Shown in pieces: positions 7,931 to 15,247 of a stretch of DNA of 44,833 nt; positions within the stretch are counted from its first letter, which is position 1; each line of letters begins with the position of its first letter. Location: positions 1 to 44,833 of the forward strand of contig JAFTPN010000016.1 in the NCBI GenBank assembly GCA_017463245.1, read 5' to 3'. The notes below the pieces were generated by a model. It was not told the DNA's origin. It worked only from the letters and a program-made list of their open reading frames with translations, and ran no database searches. The DNA is from Clostridia bacterium (GTDB lineage: Bacteria > Bacillota > Clostridia > Christensenellales > Aristaeellaceae). The position numbers and the translations under genes were made by a program.

Positions 7931-7959
7931 ATTATACATGAGTTTGCCTGTTCCTGCAA
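7931..7959 (-). promoter_or_regulatory. Sigma-A-type promoter of the hutP-cmk operon
   Basis: On the minus strand TTGCAG (7959-7954), 17-base spacer, TATAAT (7936-7931), right after the spmB stop codon. It gives a leader of about 28 bases before hutP. Confidence 0.65.
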
Positions 7960-7962
7960 GCG

Positions 7963-8463
7963 CTAATGTATCACCGCCCCGCACACCGCCGCCCCCACCA
8001 CATACGACGCCAGCGACACCGCCAGCACCCAGGGCAGCTTGCGGATGTTCGTCGCTCCCAGGTACACCGTCATGGTATAGAAGATGGTCTCCGAGGCGCT
8101 CACCAGCACCGAGGCGATCCTCCCCGCCCGGCTGTCCACGCCGCATTGCGCAAATACCTGCTGCAATGCCGCCATGCTGCCCGAGCCGCTCAGCGGCCGC
8201 AAAAGCAGGATGGGCGTCACCTCTTCCGGCAGGTTCATCAGCCGCATCAGCGGTGCCAGCAGGCTGGTCAGCACCCGGTTCAGCCCGGAGGCGCCCATCA
8301 CCGCCAGCAGCATGGTCATGGCGCACAGGGCTGGCAGCAGCCGGAGCGCCGCATCCATGCCCTGCTTCCCTCCCTGAACGAACGCCCCATACACATCCAC
8401 GCCCTTCATCATGCCCCGCAAAACGATCAGCGCCACCACCACCAGCACCATGCCCTCACCCAC
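7963..8463 (-). CDS. spmB: Spore maturation protein B
   Basis: SpmB is a multi-pass membrane protein of the nucleoside-recognition (Gate) fold that works with SpmA in dehydration of the spore core. The 166-residue sequence has several hydrophobic helices and family blocks such as LLLRPLSGSGS and SASETIFYTMTVYLG. The GTG at 8463 is preferred because GGGGAGG lies about eight bases upstream; it overlaps the end of spmA by eight bases, so translation is coupled. A start at the ATG 8451 is possible. Presence of spmA and spmB supports a spore-forming host. Confidence 0.9.
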   Translation of the reverse strand: MGEGMVLVVVALIVLRGMMKGVDVYGAFVQGGKQGMDAALRLLPALCAMTMLLAVMGASGLNRVLTSLLAPLMRLMNLPEEVTPILLLRPLSGSGSMAALQQVFAQCGVDSRAGRIASVLVSASETIFYTMTVYLGATNIRKLPWVLAVSLASYVVGAAVCGAVIH

Positions 8464-9028
8464 GCTTCATGCCTCCCCGGTTGATCATCCCCATCAGCGC
8501 CAACCCGCACAGCGTTGCCGCACCGGAGACTGCCATCCCCGGCAGCCACACATCCGCCGGATTGGCCGCCCCCGCCGCGCTGCGCAGCGTCATCACCGTG
8601 GTGGGCAGCAGCTGCAGGCCAGCGTTGTTCAGCACCAGCAGCATGGCCAGCGCCCGCAGGCCAGCCTCGCCCTGCTTTTCCAGCAGCTGCGCCGCCCGGA
8701 TCCCCGCCGGGGTGGCCGCATTGCCCAAGCCCAGCACATTGGCAGCCATGTTCATGCCCATGGCCGCCCAGCAATCCCGATCCTTCAGCCCGCCAAACAG
8801 TGGAGCCAGCACCCGTGCCAGCAGCCTGCCCAGACGTTCCACATCGCCGGTTCGGGTCAAAATCTCCATCACCCCGCTCCACAGCACCATGGAGCCAGCC
8901 AGCGTCAGCACCAGCTCCACAGCGCCCTGCCCGCTTTGCAGCATTTGCCCTGCTGCAGCGGCGCTCTGGTCTGTCAGCATTGCTATTGTACAGCTTGTCA
9001 CAATCAGCCAGCACCACACTTTGTTCAC
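8456..9028 (-). CDS. spmA: Spore maturation protein A
   Basis: SpmA is the partner of SpmB, a polytopic membrane protein with the Gate fold needed for spore core dehydration and heat resistance. Visible family features are the LWSGVMEI segment, LFGGLKDRD, and the conserved MGMNMAANVLGLGNAATP stretch. Length 190 residues, normal. It starts at a GTG (9028) with GAGGTGA seven bases upstream. It is transcribed divergently from the AbrB-type regulator gene. Confidence 0.92.
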   Translation of the reverse strand: MNKVWCWLIVTSCTIAMLTDQSAAAAGQMLQSGQGAVELVLTLAGSMVLWSGVMEILTRTGDVERLGRLLARVLAPLFGGLKDRDCWAAMGMNMAANVLGLGNAATPAGIRAAQLLEKQGEAGLRALAMLLVLNNAGLQLLPTTVMTLRSAAGAANPADVWLPGMAVSGAATLCGLALMGMINRGGMKRG

Positions 9029-9050
9029 TTAATCTTCACCTCGGAATTTC

Positions 9051-9078
9051 GTTATAATTATAAAACAGCTCTTGACAA
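9051..9078 (-). promoter_or_regulatory. Possible promoter of spmA-spmB
   Basis: On the minus strand TTGTCA (9078-9073), 16-base spacer, TATAAC (9056-9051). Its -35 uses the same CTTGACAAG palindrome as the divergent abrB promoter. In Bacillus spm genes are under a mother-cell sigma factor, so this match may be accidental. Confidence 0.35.
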
Positions 9079-9100
9079 GTTCCGACAATCCTAATAAAAT
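9072..9100 (+). promoter_or_regulatory. Sigma-A promoter of the AbrB-type regulator
   Basis: Perfect TTGACA (9072-9077), 17-base spacer, TAAAAT (9095-9100). It leaves a leader of about 50 bases before the ATG at 9157. One of the best promoter matches in the window. Confidence 0.8.
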
Positions 9101-9156
9101 ATGAATTGAACTGAAAGCATTCCCATTATTGTTTACTCAAGGAGGACTTGATCTTC

Positions 9157-9405
9157 ATGAAATCCACAGGTGTTGTGCGCCAACTCGATACCCTGGGCCG
9201 TGTCGTGCTGCCCATCGAATTGAGAAGAACCATGGATATCGGTGTCAAGGATATGCTTGAGATCTTTGTCGATGGCGACGAGATCATCCTCAAAAAGTAT
9301 CATCCCAGCTGCGTCTTTTGCAGCGATGCCCGCGATGTTGTCCCCTACAAGGGCAAGCTCGTGTGCAAAAAGTGCCTTGATGAGCTGAAGGCCGCCAAGG
9401 ATTGA
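9157..9405 (+). CDS. abrB: AbrB/SpoVT-family transition-state regulator with C-terminal zinc ribbon
   Basis: The 82-residue protein starts with the swapped-hairpin DNA-binding domain (STGVVRQLDTLGRVVLPIE, then LRRTMDIG) shared by AbrB, Abh and SpoVT. These dimers or tetramers repress transition-phase and sporulation genes. The C-terminal half carries a CVFC...CKKC pair (about residues 53-75) that could hold zinc, as in clostridial AbrB. The ATG at 9157 is chosen because AAGGAGG is 11 bases upstream; the earlier in-frame TTG is only two bases from it. It has its own strong promoter and terminator, and faces spmA divergently, so spm regulation is possible but unproven. Confidence 0.9.
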   Translation: MKSTGVVRQLDTLGRVVLPIELRRTMDIGVKDMLEIFVDGDEIILKKYHPSCVFCSDARDVVPYKGKLVCKKCLDELKAAKD

Positions 9406-9435
9406 TCCCGTTATTCTCCTGACCCCCTTTCTTTC

Positions 9436-9470
9436 AAAAAAGGGACGGGCATTTGCTCGTCCCTTTTTTC
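9436..9470. terminator. Terminator after abrB
   Basis: A-run, stem AGGGACGGGC / GCTCGTCCCT with an ATTT loop, then six T residues. The A and T runs make it usable from either strand, but only abrB runs into it. Confidence 0.88.
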
Positions 9471-9527
9471 GTTCACCGTATCCTATTCACCCATCCCCGC
9501 GCCCATGCCTTTGTGCACAATTCAACC

Positions 9528-9556
9528 TTGTGTTTTCACGCTGTTCGCGCTATAAT
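9528..9556 (+). promoter_or_regulatory. Sigma-A-type promoter of the Nudix-thioesterase operon
   Basis: TTGTGT (9528-9533), 17-base spacer, TATAAT (9551-9556). Predicted start of transcription lies about 16 bases before the GTG start codon, a short leader. Confidence 0.65.
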
Positions 9557-9578
9557 ACTTCCCATCGAGGTGATATTT

Positions 9579-10106
9579 GTGAAGGACGAAATGCTTGACC
9601 TGTTCGATGCCAAGGGCAACCCCACCGGCATCACCATCCGCCGGGGCGAGGAAGCGCCCCAGGGCATGTACTGGCCTGTGGTGGATGTGTGGATCGTCAA
9701 CAGCCGGGGCGAGTTCCTCATCCAGCAGCGCGATCCTGCCAAGCCCAACTGGCCTTCCTACTGGTGCGAAAGCGCTGGCGGCGCGGTGGTTTCCGGCGAG
9801 GAACCCGATACCGCCGCCCTCCGCGAAACCCAGGAGGAGATCGGCTTCACCCCCGATTTCGAGCACGGCGGCAAGGTCTTTGAGTTTCTTGGTGCCAAGG
9901 GGCTGCACCACGTGTACCTCTTCTGCCAGGATGTTGACCTCTCCACCCTGAAGCTTCAGCCTGGCGAGGTCTGCGCCGTGCAGTACGCCACCCCCGCCGA
10001 TATCCGCCGCATGGTGCGGGAAGGCACCTTCGTCCCCATCGGCTATCTCACCCAGCTTTTGCAAACGCTCCCCATCCTTATTTCCATGTACAGAAAGGCT
10101 GATTGA
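9579..10106 (+). CDS. Nudix hydrolase, YfcD / IPP-isomerase-like subgroup
   Basis: The Nudix box is intact (GAVVSGEE...RETQEEIGF, about residues 69-91), so it should hydrolyse a nucleoside-diphosphate-linked or other phospho-anhydride substrate with Mg2+. The opening LDLFDAKGNPTG and the PNWPSYWCESAGG block resemble the YfcD group, which also resembles isopentenyl-diphosphate isomerase; real substrate unknown. The GTG at 9579 (175 residues) has GAGGTGA just upstream; the ATG at 9591 is the alternative. The longer frame to 9453 overlaps a terminator and promoter. The thioesterase gene follows after three bases. Confidence 0.85.
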   Translation: MKDEMLDLFDAKGNPTGITIRRGEEAPQGMYWPVVDVWIVNSRGEFLIQQRDPAKPNWPSYWCESAGGAVVSGEEPDTAALRETQEEIGFTPDFEHGGKVFEFLGAKGLHHVYLFCQDVDLSTLKLQPGEVCAVQYATPADIRRMVREGTFVPIGYLTQLLQTLPILISMYRKAD

Positions 10107-10109
10107 CTC

Positions 10110-10844
10110 ATGATGAAAACTTATCGCGAGGATGTGCGCATCCTCACCAAGGACTGCGACCTCACCGGGCAATGGAAGCCCAGCGCCATTCTGGAAGTGA
10201 TGCAGGAAATGGCCGGCATCCACGGCACGCTGATCGGCGTTGGCCGCAACGCGCTTCTGCAAAAGGGCGTTGTGTGGGTGCTGACCCGCGTGGAGGTGGT
10301 GATGGATCGCTATCCCAAGATCGGCGAGACCGTCTCCATCGAGACCTTCCCCATGCCCGTGCGCCGCTGGTTCTTCCCCCGTTATTTTATCTTCCGCAAC
10401 GAGCAGGGCGAGGAGATCGGCCGTGCAGGCAGCCTGTGGGTGCTGCTGGACGTGAACACCCGCAAGATGGCCAAGCCGGACATCTGCGCCGCTCTCATGC
10501 CCGATAACAGCGACCTCCTGGCGCCCCTTGGCCTGCCCGCCACCGTGGCCGAGGTCTCCGGCACGCTGGAAACCGGCACCCATATCCCCGTCTATACCGA
10601 CCTGGACATCAACGGCCACGTCAACAATACCAAATACATGGACTGGTGCTGCAATGCCCTGGGCATCGACACCATGAAGACCCATTGCCTCTCCCGCTTC
10701 GATGTCAACTATAACCTGGAGATCCTCCCCGGCCAGGAGATCCGCAGCGAGCTCCGCCGCCTGGCCAACGAGTTCTCCTTCTCCGGCTTCAACGCCGACA
10801 CCCGCCACTTCGACGTGGGGGGAACGCTAAAAGAACGCGAGTGA
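10110..10844 (+). CDS. Acyl-ACP thioesterase, FatA/FatB-like
   Basis: The 244-residue protein has the tandem hot-dog layout of bacterial acyl-ACP thioesterases, which release fatty acids from acyl carrier protein. The conserved DLDINGHVNNTKYMDW block (about residues 165-180) carries the catalytic Asn/His region, and the N-terminal half has WKPSAILEVMQEMAG and VWVLTRVEVVMDRYP. The start is three bases after the Nudix stop, with a second ATG next to it. The functional link with the Nudix enzyme is not obvious; both may serve lipid turnover. Confidence 0.88.
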   Translation: MMKTYREDVRILTKDCDLTGQWKPSAILEVMQEMAGIHGTLIGVGRNALLQKGVVWVLTRVEVVMDRYPKIGETVSIETFPMPVRRWFFPRYFIFRNEQGEEIGRAGSLWVLLDVNTRKMAKPDICAALMPDNSDLLAPLGLPATVAEVSGTLETGTHIPVYTDLDINGHVNNTKYMDWCCNALGIDTMKTHCLSRFDVNYNLEILPGQEIRSELRRLANEFSFSGFNADTRHFDVGGTLKERE

Positions 10845-10854
10845 AAGATGCGAG

Positions 10855-11030
10855 AGGCGGCTTTTTCTGAGAAAAAGCCCGACCTCACAATTCGGCATTG
10901 TCGTTCATGCAGCTAAAGCTGCCTGAACTCTGTGCCTCATTGGAAGGGTAGGCTGCTGCTTCTGCCACTGGCAGCGCAGCCTACCCTTCCTCGCGCTCTC
11001 CCGAAAAAGCGGCGACTTTCTCCTACAATA
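10855..11030. other. Structured intergenic segment without a gene
   Basis: Three nested inverted repeats lie between the thioesterase gene and the next terminator: GGCTTTTTCTGAGAAAAAGCC (10859-10879, a 9-bp stem), a small GCAGCTAAAGCTGC palindrome, and a long imperfect stem of about 18 bp whose arms begin GGAAGGGTAGGCTGC (about 10940-10990). The outer flanks also partly pair (GAAAG...GCGGCTTTTTC against GAAAAAGCGGCGACTTTC). No open frame of note. It may be a structured RNA, an element of the mobile-repeat type, or tandem terminators. Confidence 0.45.
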
Positions 11031-11043
11031 CGCATATAATTTG

Positions 11044-11083
11044 CAGCGCCCTTCCGGCACTTGGAAGGGCGCTGTTTTTGTTT
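11044..11083 (+). terminator. Terminator for the Nudix-thioesterase operon
   Basis: A perfect 12-bp stem (CAGCGCCCTTCC at 11044-11055, GGAAGGGCGCTG at 11063-11074) is followed by TTTTTGTTT. It abuts the stop codon of the convergent anti-sigma gene. The minus side lacks a good T-run. Confidence 0.85.
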
Positions 11084-12239
11084 ACTTCAAGGTGTAGGTG
11101 TATTCGTCGTAGATGATATTCTTGTTATTCCAGTTTTGCAGCCGGATGGTCACCTTGTCCTCGGGCATGTATTCAGCCGGAATGGTGCCATGGAAGAGCT
11201 GCGGTTCGCCGCCGCCCACAAACACGTCATAGCCATAGGCCATGTCCACTTTGCAGAGCGCCTTGCCCTCGTCGTCCACCAGCACATAATCCGGGCCGGT
11301 CATCCAGTAGGCATCGTTTTCCTGCTTGGACATATCCACCAGAATGCTCACCGCGGCCTCCTCTTCAGTGTAGGGTGTAAAGGCCACGTATTCAATGGCA
11401 CCACGGTAGCCCACAATGTCGTGAGCATCCTCATTCACGCTGCGGCGGGTCTCCTCGCTGACGTAGAAGGCCAGGTCGGCCATCACATTCACCACCTGCG
11501 AGGAATCGTGGGTGGGCATCCACCCGTTTTCCGCGCTGAACTCCCACGGCACAAACCCGATCGACACCATGTCCAGCCGCTCCGGGTAGCCATAGTCCTC
11601 GTCCACCTCATAGCCATATTGCAGGATCATCCGCAGTGTGCCGTCCTCCATGTGATCGTAGTAGGCATATTCCAAGCCCGTGAACTGATCCTTGCTCTGG
11701 TTGGAGAGTGTCTGCACGATCTGCTCGTTCATAAACAGACTCAGTACATAGTCGTACCCATGCGTCTGGGCGTATTCCTTCACCGAAAGCGTCTTGTCGT
11801 AGTCGGGATTGTTCATCACGCTCAGTGTGCCTTCGGCGGCAATGTCGTTCACATAGGGAACCACCAGCGTCTTGTCCTTCACAGCCTTGGCGGTTATGGC
11901 CAGATACAGTCTTTCCCCATCGCTCAGCGCTTCCTCAATGGTTACCCGCAGCATTTCGTCGGCCTGGCTTGCCTGGGGAGGCATTTCAGTCAGCAGCACG
12001 CCGTTCTCCGGCGTCATGCCCCGATCCTCCAGAAAGCTCACGATCCCCCATTGTCCCGCCGCCACGGCGGTTACCGTCAGCAGCATGATGGCCGCCGCCA
12101 GCACCAGACCCATACTGATCTTTTTCTTCACAGGCTTTTCCTCCTCGCATTCAAGCGACCTCAGCGTTTGACGAATGCCCTGCACAAAGGCTTCATCTGC
12201 CTTGCCGATGCTGTTTCTGAATTGCTCAGCCGTTTTCAT
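11082..12239 (-). CDS. Membrane protein, putative anti-sigma factor of the adjacent ECF sigma
   Basis: The 385-residue protein has a short charged cytoplasmic segment (about residues 1-41), one transmembrane helix (about 43-62, MGLVLAAAIMLLTVTAVAAG) and a long extracytoplasmic domain rich in Asp, Glu and Tyr. Its start codon overlaps the stop of the sigma gene (ATGA), and that pairing with the topology is why I call it an anti-sigma factor. It resembles the DUF4179-type partners of clostridial ECF sigma factors, though I cannot confirm the family. No zinc-binding HxxxCxxC anti-sigma motif is seen, so it would bind sigma by another fold. Confidence 0.65.
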   Translation of the reverse strand: MKTAEQFRNSIGKADEAFVQGIRQTLRSLECEEEKPVKKKISMGLVLAAAIMLLTVTAVAAGQWGIVSFLEDRGMTPENGVLLTEMPPQASQADEMLRVTIEEALSDGERLYLAITAKAVKDKTLVVPYVNDIAAEGTLSVMNNPDYDKTLSVKEYAQTHGYDYVLSLFMNEQIVQTLSNQSKDQFTGLEYAYYDHMEDGTLRMILQYGYEVDEDYGYPERLDMVSIGFVPWEFSAENGWMPTHDSSQVVNVMADLAFYVSEETRRSVNEDAHDIVGYRGAIEYVAFTPYTEEEAAVSILVDMSKQENDAYWMTGPDYVLVDDEGKALCKVDMAYGYDVFVGGGEPQLFHGTIPAEYMPEDKVTIRLQNWNNKNIIYDEYTYTLK

Positions 12240-12703
12240 TCCTCAAACGCCTCCTCGTCCAACAGTTGCTTCAGCGCCTTGCGCCCCCTGGCCAGGCGGG
12301 ATTTCACCGTTCCCTGGGGAATGCGCAGCATGGCCGCTGTTTCCGCAATGTCATAGCCCTCAACGTAGTGCAAAAGGATCGGTACCCGGTAGCGCTCTTC
12401 CAGTTGGAGCAGCGCTTCCTTCAGTTTGCCGTCCTCATCCCGGTGAACGGCCGGGATATCCTCCTCCGGCATCGTCCGCGCCATGCGCCGCTGCATCCGG
12501 TGGCATTCGTTCAGCAGAATGCGGATCACCCAGGTCTGCACATAGCGTTCATCCCGCAGGCGGTGCCGCTTTTCCCAGGCACGGCGCAGGGCTTCCTGCA
12601 CGGCGTCCTCCTGGTCTGCCCGCTGGCGCAATTGGGTGGCCGCCACGCGGTAAAGCGTGTCCGCCATGCCCACCACGGCGCGGGTAAAGGCCTCGTTCTC
12701 CAC
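12236..12703 (-). CDS. ECF-type RNA polymerase sigma factor
   Basis: This is a 155-residue sigma-70 family member with only regions 2 and 4. Region 2 includes ADQEDAVQEALRRAW and the YVQTWVIRILLNECH core-binding/-10 segment; region 4 has the helix-turn-helix YDIAETAAMLRIPQGTVKSRLARGRKAL. The GTG at 12703 is chosen since AAGGAG is eight bases upstream; a GTG at 12736 lacks this. It is cotranscribed with the overlapping membrane protein gene and preceded by an ECF-like promoter (12740-12768), so autoregulation is likely. Confidence 0.9.
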   Translation of the reverse strand: MENEAFTRAVVGMADTLYRVAATQLRQRADQEDAVQEALRRAWEKRHRLRDERYVQTWVIRILLNECHRMQRRMARTMPEEDIPAVHRDEDGKLKEALLQLEERYRVPILLHYVEGYDIAETAAMLRIPQGTVKSRLARGRKALKQLLDEEAFEE

Positions 12704-12739
12704 GTTGACAGCTCCTTTGCTCTTGACTGCAGTCACCTG

Positions 12740-12768
12740 TTAGACCCTCATGAATGCTTTCAGGTTCC
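12740..12768 (-). promoter_or_regulatory. ECF-type autoregulatory promoter
   Basis: On the minus strand GGAACC (12768-12763) then, after 16 bases, GGTCTAA (12746-12740). The spaced GGAAC / GTC elements are the general hallmark of ECF sigma promoters and differ from the sigma-A sites elsewhere in the window. It sits about 37 bases before the sigma gene's GTG. Confidence 0.6.
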
Positions 12769-12893
12769 CTTTCTGCAAAAATATTTTTTCTCCTGCCATC
12801 ATAAGCTCTCACCACCAGGCAATGGGCAGCGCCGCTACTTTTGTCGCAAAAGCACTACCTTTGCCGATGGCGGACTATCCCCGCCCTGCGCCG

Positions 12894-12901
12894 CATACAA
12901 T
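12894..12901 (+). promoter_or_regulatory. Possible sporulation sigma-E-type -10 before pdaB
   Basis: CATACAAT at 12894-12901 matches the sigma-E -10 pattern CATACAnT and lies 23 bases before the start of a gene that in Bacillus is sporulation-controlled. The -35 region is not convincing. Confidence 0.3.
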
Positions 12902-12924
12902 GTTGAAAGGATGGTGGCAGACCC

Positions 12925-13770
12925 ATGTCACAACCCACACCCCTCAAGCCCAAGCCCCGCCGCGCCCTCATCTGGCAGGAGGCGCCCCCGCCTCCCAGGC
13001 GGCGCATCCTCACCCCCTGGCTTCTGCGGCAAACAGCGCTGTGCTGCGCCCTGGCGCTTTTGACCGTCTGCTATGCAGGCCCCCTGCAGCAGGACGCCAC
13101 CACCGTGCTGGCCGTGAAGCGGGAGCTGCCCGTGTACTGCGTGGAGCGGGAGGACAGCGTGATCACCGTGTCCTTCGACGCCTCCTGGGGCGGCGACCAG
13201 ACCCTGCGCATCCTCGACCTGCTGGACGAATACAACGCCAAGGCCACCTTCTTCCTGGTGGGCATCTGGGTGGACAAATACCCGGAGCTGGTGAAGGAGA
13301 TCGCCGCTCGCGGCCACGAGATCGGCAACCACTCCGACTCCCACCCCGAGATGAGCAAGCTCTCCAAGGAGCAGATCATCCAGGAGCTGGACGGCTGCAG
13401 CGATAAGATCGAAGCTCTCACCGGCCAGCGCCCCACCTCCTTCCGCCCGCCCTATGGCGACTATGACAACGAGGTGGTCACCGTGTCCCGCAGCGAGGGC
13501 TATGAGGTGGTGCAATGGAGCATCGACTCCCTGGACTGGAAGAACAAGGGCGTGGACGACCTGATCCGCCGGGCCACCAACAACGTGCAAAAGGGCGATA
13601 TCATCCTCTTCCACAACGATTCCAAGTACATTCTTGACGCCCTGCCCACCATCCTGAAAACCTATCAGCAGCAGGGATTCACCATGATCCCCGCCCGAGA
13701 GATCCTCCTGGAAGGCGCAACCACCATCGACGTGCAGGGCAAGCAGCGCCCGGTGGCCAGCGCCGAATAA
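12925..13770 (+). CDS. pdaB: PdaB-like sporulation polysaccharide deacetylase
   Basis: A carbohydrate esterase 4 protein of 281 residues with a Pro/Arg-rich cytoplasmic N-terminus, one membrane segment (about residues 36-51) and an outward deacetylase domain. Motif 1 reads VSFDASWGG instead of the usual TFDDGP, the form seen in the PdaB sporulation subgroup; motif 2 is HEIGNHSDSHP and motif 3 RPPYGDYD. PdaB is needed to keep spores stable, with unclear enzymatic activity. The altered motif 1 keeps the first Asp. The gene is divergent from the ECF sigma gene and close to the SSB-like gene downstream (23 bases). Confidence 0.82.
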   Translation: MSQPTPLKPKPRRALIWQEAPPPPRRRILTPWLLRQTALCCALALLTVCYAGPLQQDATTVLAVKRELPVYCVEREDSVITVSFDASWGGDQTLRILDLLDEYNAKATFFLVGIWVDKYPELVKEIAARGHEIGNHSDSHPEMSKLSKEQIIQELDGCSDKIEALTGQRPTSFRPPYGDYDNEVVTVSRSEGYEVVQWSIDSLDWKNKGVDDLIRRATNNVQKGDIILFHNDSKYILDALPTILKTYQQQGFTMIPAREILLEGATTIDVQGKQRPVASAE

Positions 13771-13793
13771 CGACAAAAGGAAAGGTGATCCAC

Positions 13794-14492
13794 ATGGAAG
13801 AAACGGGAAACTCCTTGCATCTCAGCGGCATTCTCACCGAAGCCCCGGTCTACGGCCACGAGGTCTTTGGTGAAAAGTTCTACTACGCAACGCTCTCCGT
13901 GCCCCGGCTCTCCGGCGCGGAGGATCTTCTGCCCATCACCCTCAGCGAGCGGCTGATGGACGGCCAGCCCATGGAGATCGGCACCCCTCTGGCCATGGAA
14001 GGCCAGCTCCGCAGCTATAACAAGGTGGTGGAAGGCGCAGGCCGGCTGCTGATCACCGGCTTCGTGCAGCGCCTCCTCCCCACCGATACGGGCGAAAACC
14101 CCAATCAGGTCGCCCTCACCGGCGCGCTGTGCAAGCCGCCCAGCTATCGCACCACGCCCTTCGGCCGTGAGATCGCCGACCTGATGCTGGCGGTGAACCG
14201 CGCCTACGGCAAAAGCGACTACATCCCCTGCATCACCTGGGGACGCACCGCCCGCTTCGCCTCCCACCTGAAGGTGGGCGATAAAGTGCAGCTGCTGGGG
14301 CGCTTCCAGTCCCGCGCCTATCAAAAGCAGCTGGCCGACGGCAGCGTCATCAGCAAAATGGCCTACGAGGTCTCCGTGGGTCGCCTGAGCCTCGCCCACG
14401 ATGCACCCCAGACCGCCTATCTCTACCACGATGGCCGCCTGGAGGAACGTGTCACCCCGGAGGGCATGCATATTCTCACCAACCCGCAATGA
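13794..14492 (+). CDS. Tandem OB-fold, single-stranded DNA-binding-like protein
   Basis: The 232-residue protein has two related halves, each like an SSB/PriB OB fold: residues 1 to about 95 (LHLSGILTEAPVYGH...FYYATLSVPR) and about 100-205 (NQVALTGALCKPPSYRTTPFGREIADLMLAVNR...YIPCITWGRTA). The second half keeps the SSB pattern better. It lacks the acidic C-terminal tail typical of SSB. It is not next to rpsF/rpsR, so it is not the housekeeping ssb. The ATG at 13794 is chosen because GGAAAGG is eight bases upstream. Role unknown; single-stranded DNA binding in replication or competence is an inference. Confidence 0.7.
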   Translation: MEETGNSLHLSGILTEAPVYGHEVFGEKFYYATLSVPRLSGAEDLLPITLSERLMDGQPMEIGTPLAMEGQLRSYNKVVEGAGRLLITGFVQRLLPTDTGENPNQVALTGALCKPPSYRTTPFGREIADLMLAVNRAYGKSDYIPCITWGRTARFASHLKVGDKVQLLGRFQSRAYQKQLADGSVISKMAYEVSVGRLSLAHDAPQTAYLYHDGRLEERVTPEGMHILTNPQ

Positions 14493-14500
14493 CACCATAA

Positions 14501-14537
14501 AAGGCAACGGCGTTTTTCAGCCGTTGCCTTCTTTGCT
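14501..14537. terminator. Bidirectional terminator between convergent genes
   Basis: An 11-bp perfect stem AAGGCAACGGC / GCCGTTGCCTT (14501-14511 and 14520-14530) with CTTTGCTT on the plus side and TTTTATGG on the minus side. It serves both the SSB-like gene and the pilus operon. Confidence 0.8.
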
Positions 14538-15247
14538 TACCTTGCCGGAATCTCCATCACCTTGTCGCACCGCACGGTCACGCGGGTCTCGCCGCCCAGG
14601 GTGCAGGTCAGCAGCGTCAGCGGATAGTCCGTTCCCTGCAGCGCCTCGATCTGGTCAGGCTGCAGGATCTCCGTTTCCGCCACCTCATAGCAGAATACAT
14701 TCCCCGCCATGTCCACAAAGCGCACCGTTGCGCCCGGACGCAGCTTTTTCAGGTTGCCGAAGTGGGACACGTAGTTGTGGGCGATTATGATCAGGTCGCC
14801 CGTGTAGGCCGAGCCGCTGAAGCGGCAGGGCGCTTTTTTCAGCCGGGGATAGCTCCACTCGCTCATCACCGGCAGCACCAGCCCCAGTTCCGGGATCTCC
14901 ACCGTGCCGATGTACATTTCCCCGTCCATCTCCACCGTGGGCATTTCCATGTCCGGAAAGCGGATGTAGTCCGGCGCAACGGTGGCCAGCGGCAGCACCG
15001 CCTGGGTGGCCTGGGGTGCTTCCGTTGCTTCCGCCACGGCTTCCGCCGTCGCCTCGGGCGTGGCCGCAGGTACAGGCGTGGCGGTGCTGCGCTGCTCGGC
15101 ACGCTGCACCCGCAGCTGCTCCACCACCATGGCCGAGGTCTCCCCAGCCTGCATTTCCGTGCGCATGTTGTACACCGTCAGTCCCAGGGCTGCCAGCATC
15201 AGCACCAGTCCCAGCGCCATCAGCACCGTTCCCTTACGCTTCTTCAT
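14537..15247 (-). CDS. Second sortase of the pilus operon, class uncertain
   Basis: A 236-residue membrane-anchored transpeptidase. It has one N-terminal helix (about residues 8-27), a Thr/Pro/Ala/Glu-rich stalk (about 55-95) and a C-terminal sortase domain with His157 (AHNYVSHFG), Cys215 (TLLTCTLGG) and Arg222 as the likely catalytic triad. It is not class C: the second C-terminal membrane helix is missing. It may attach the finished pilus, or the IPQTG minor pilin, to the wall. The ATG at 15247 overlaps the end of the minor pilin gene by 14 bases, and a longer frame has no ribosome binding site. It ends the operon at a terminator. Confidence 0.85.
   Translation of the reverse strand: MKKRKGTVLMALGLVLMLAALGLTVYNMRTEMQAGETSAMVVEQLRVQRAEQRSTATPVPAATPEATAEAVAEATEAPQATQAVLPLATVAPDYIRFPDMEMPTVEMDGEMYIGTVEIPELGLVLPVMSEWSYPRLKKAPCRFSGSAYTGDLIIIAHNYVSHFGNLKKLRPGATVRFVDMAGNVFCYEVAETEILQPDQIEALQGTDYPLTLLTCTLGGETRVTVRCDKVMEIPAR

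Noticed and set aside
11082-12239. RsgI-type or zinc anti-sigma factor
   Set aside because: No RsgI N-terminal domain and no HxxxCxxC zinc motif; only topology and operon position support an anti-sigma role.
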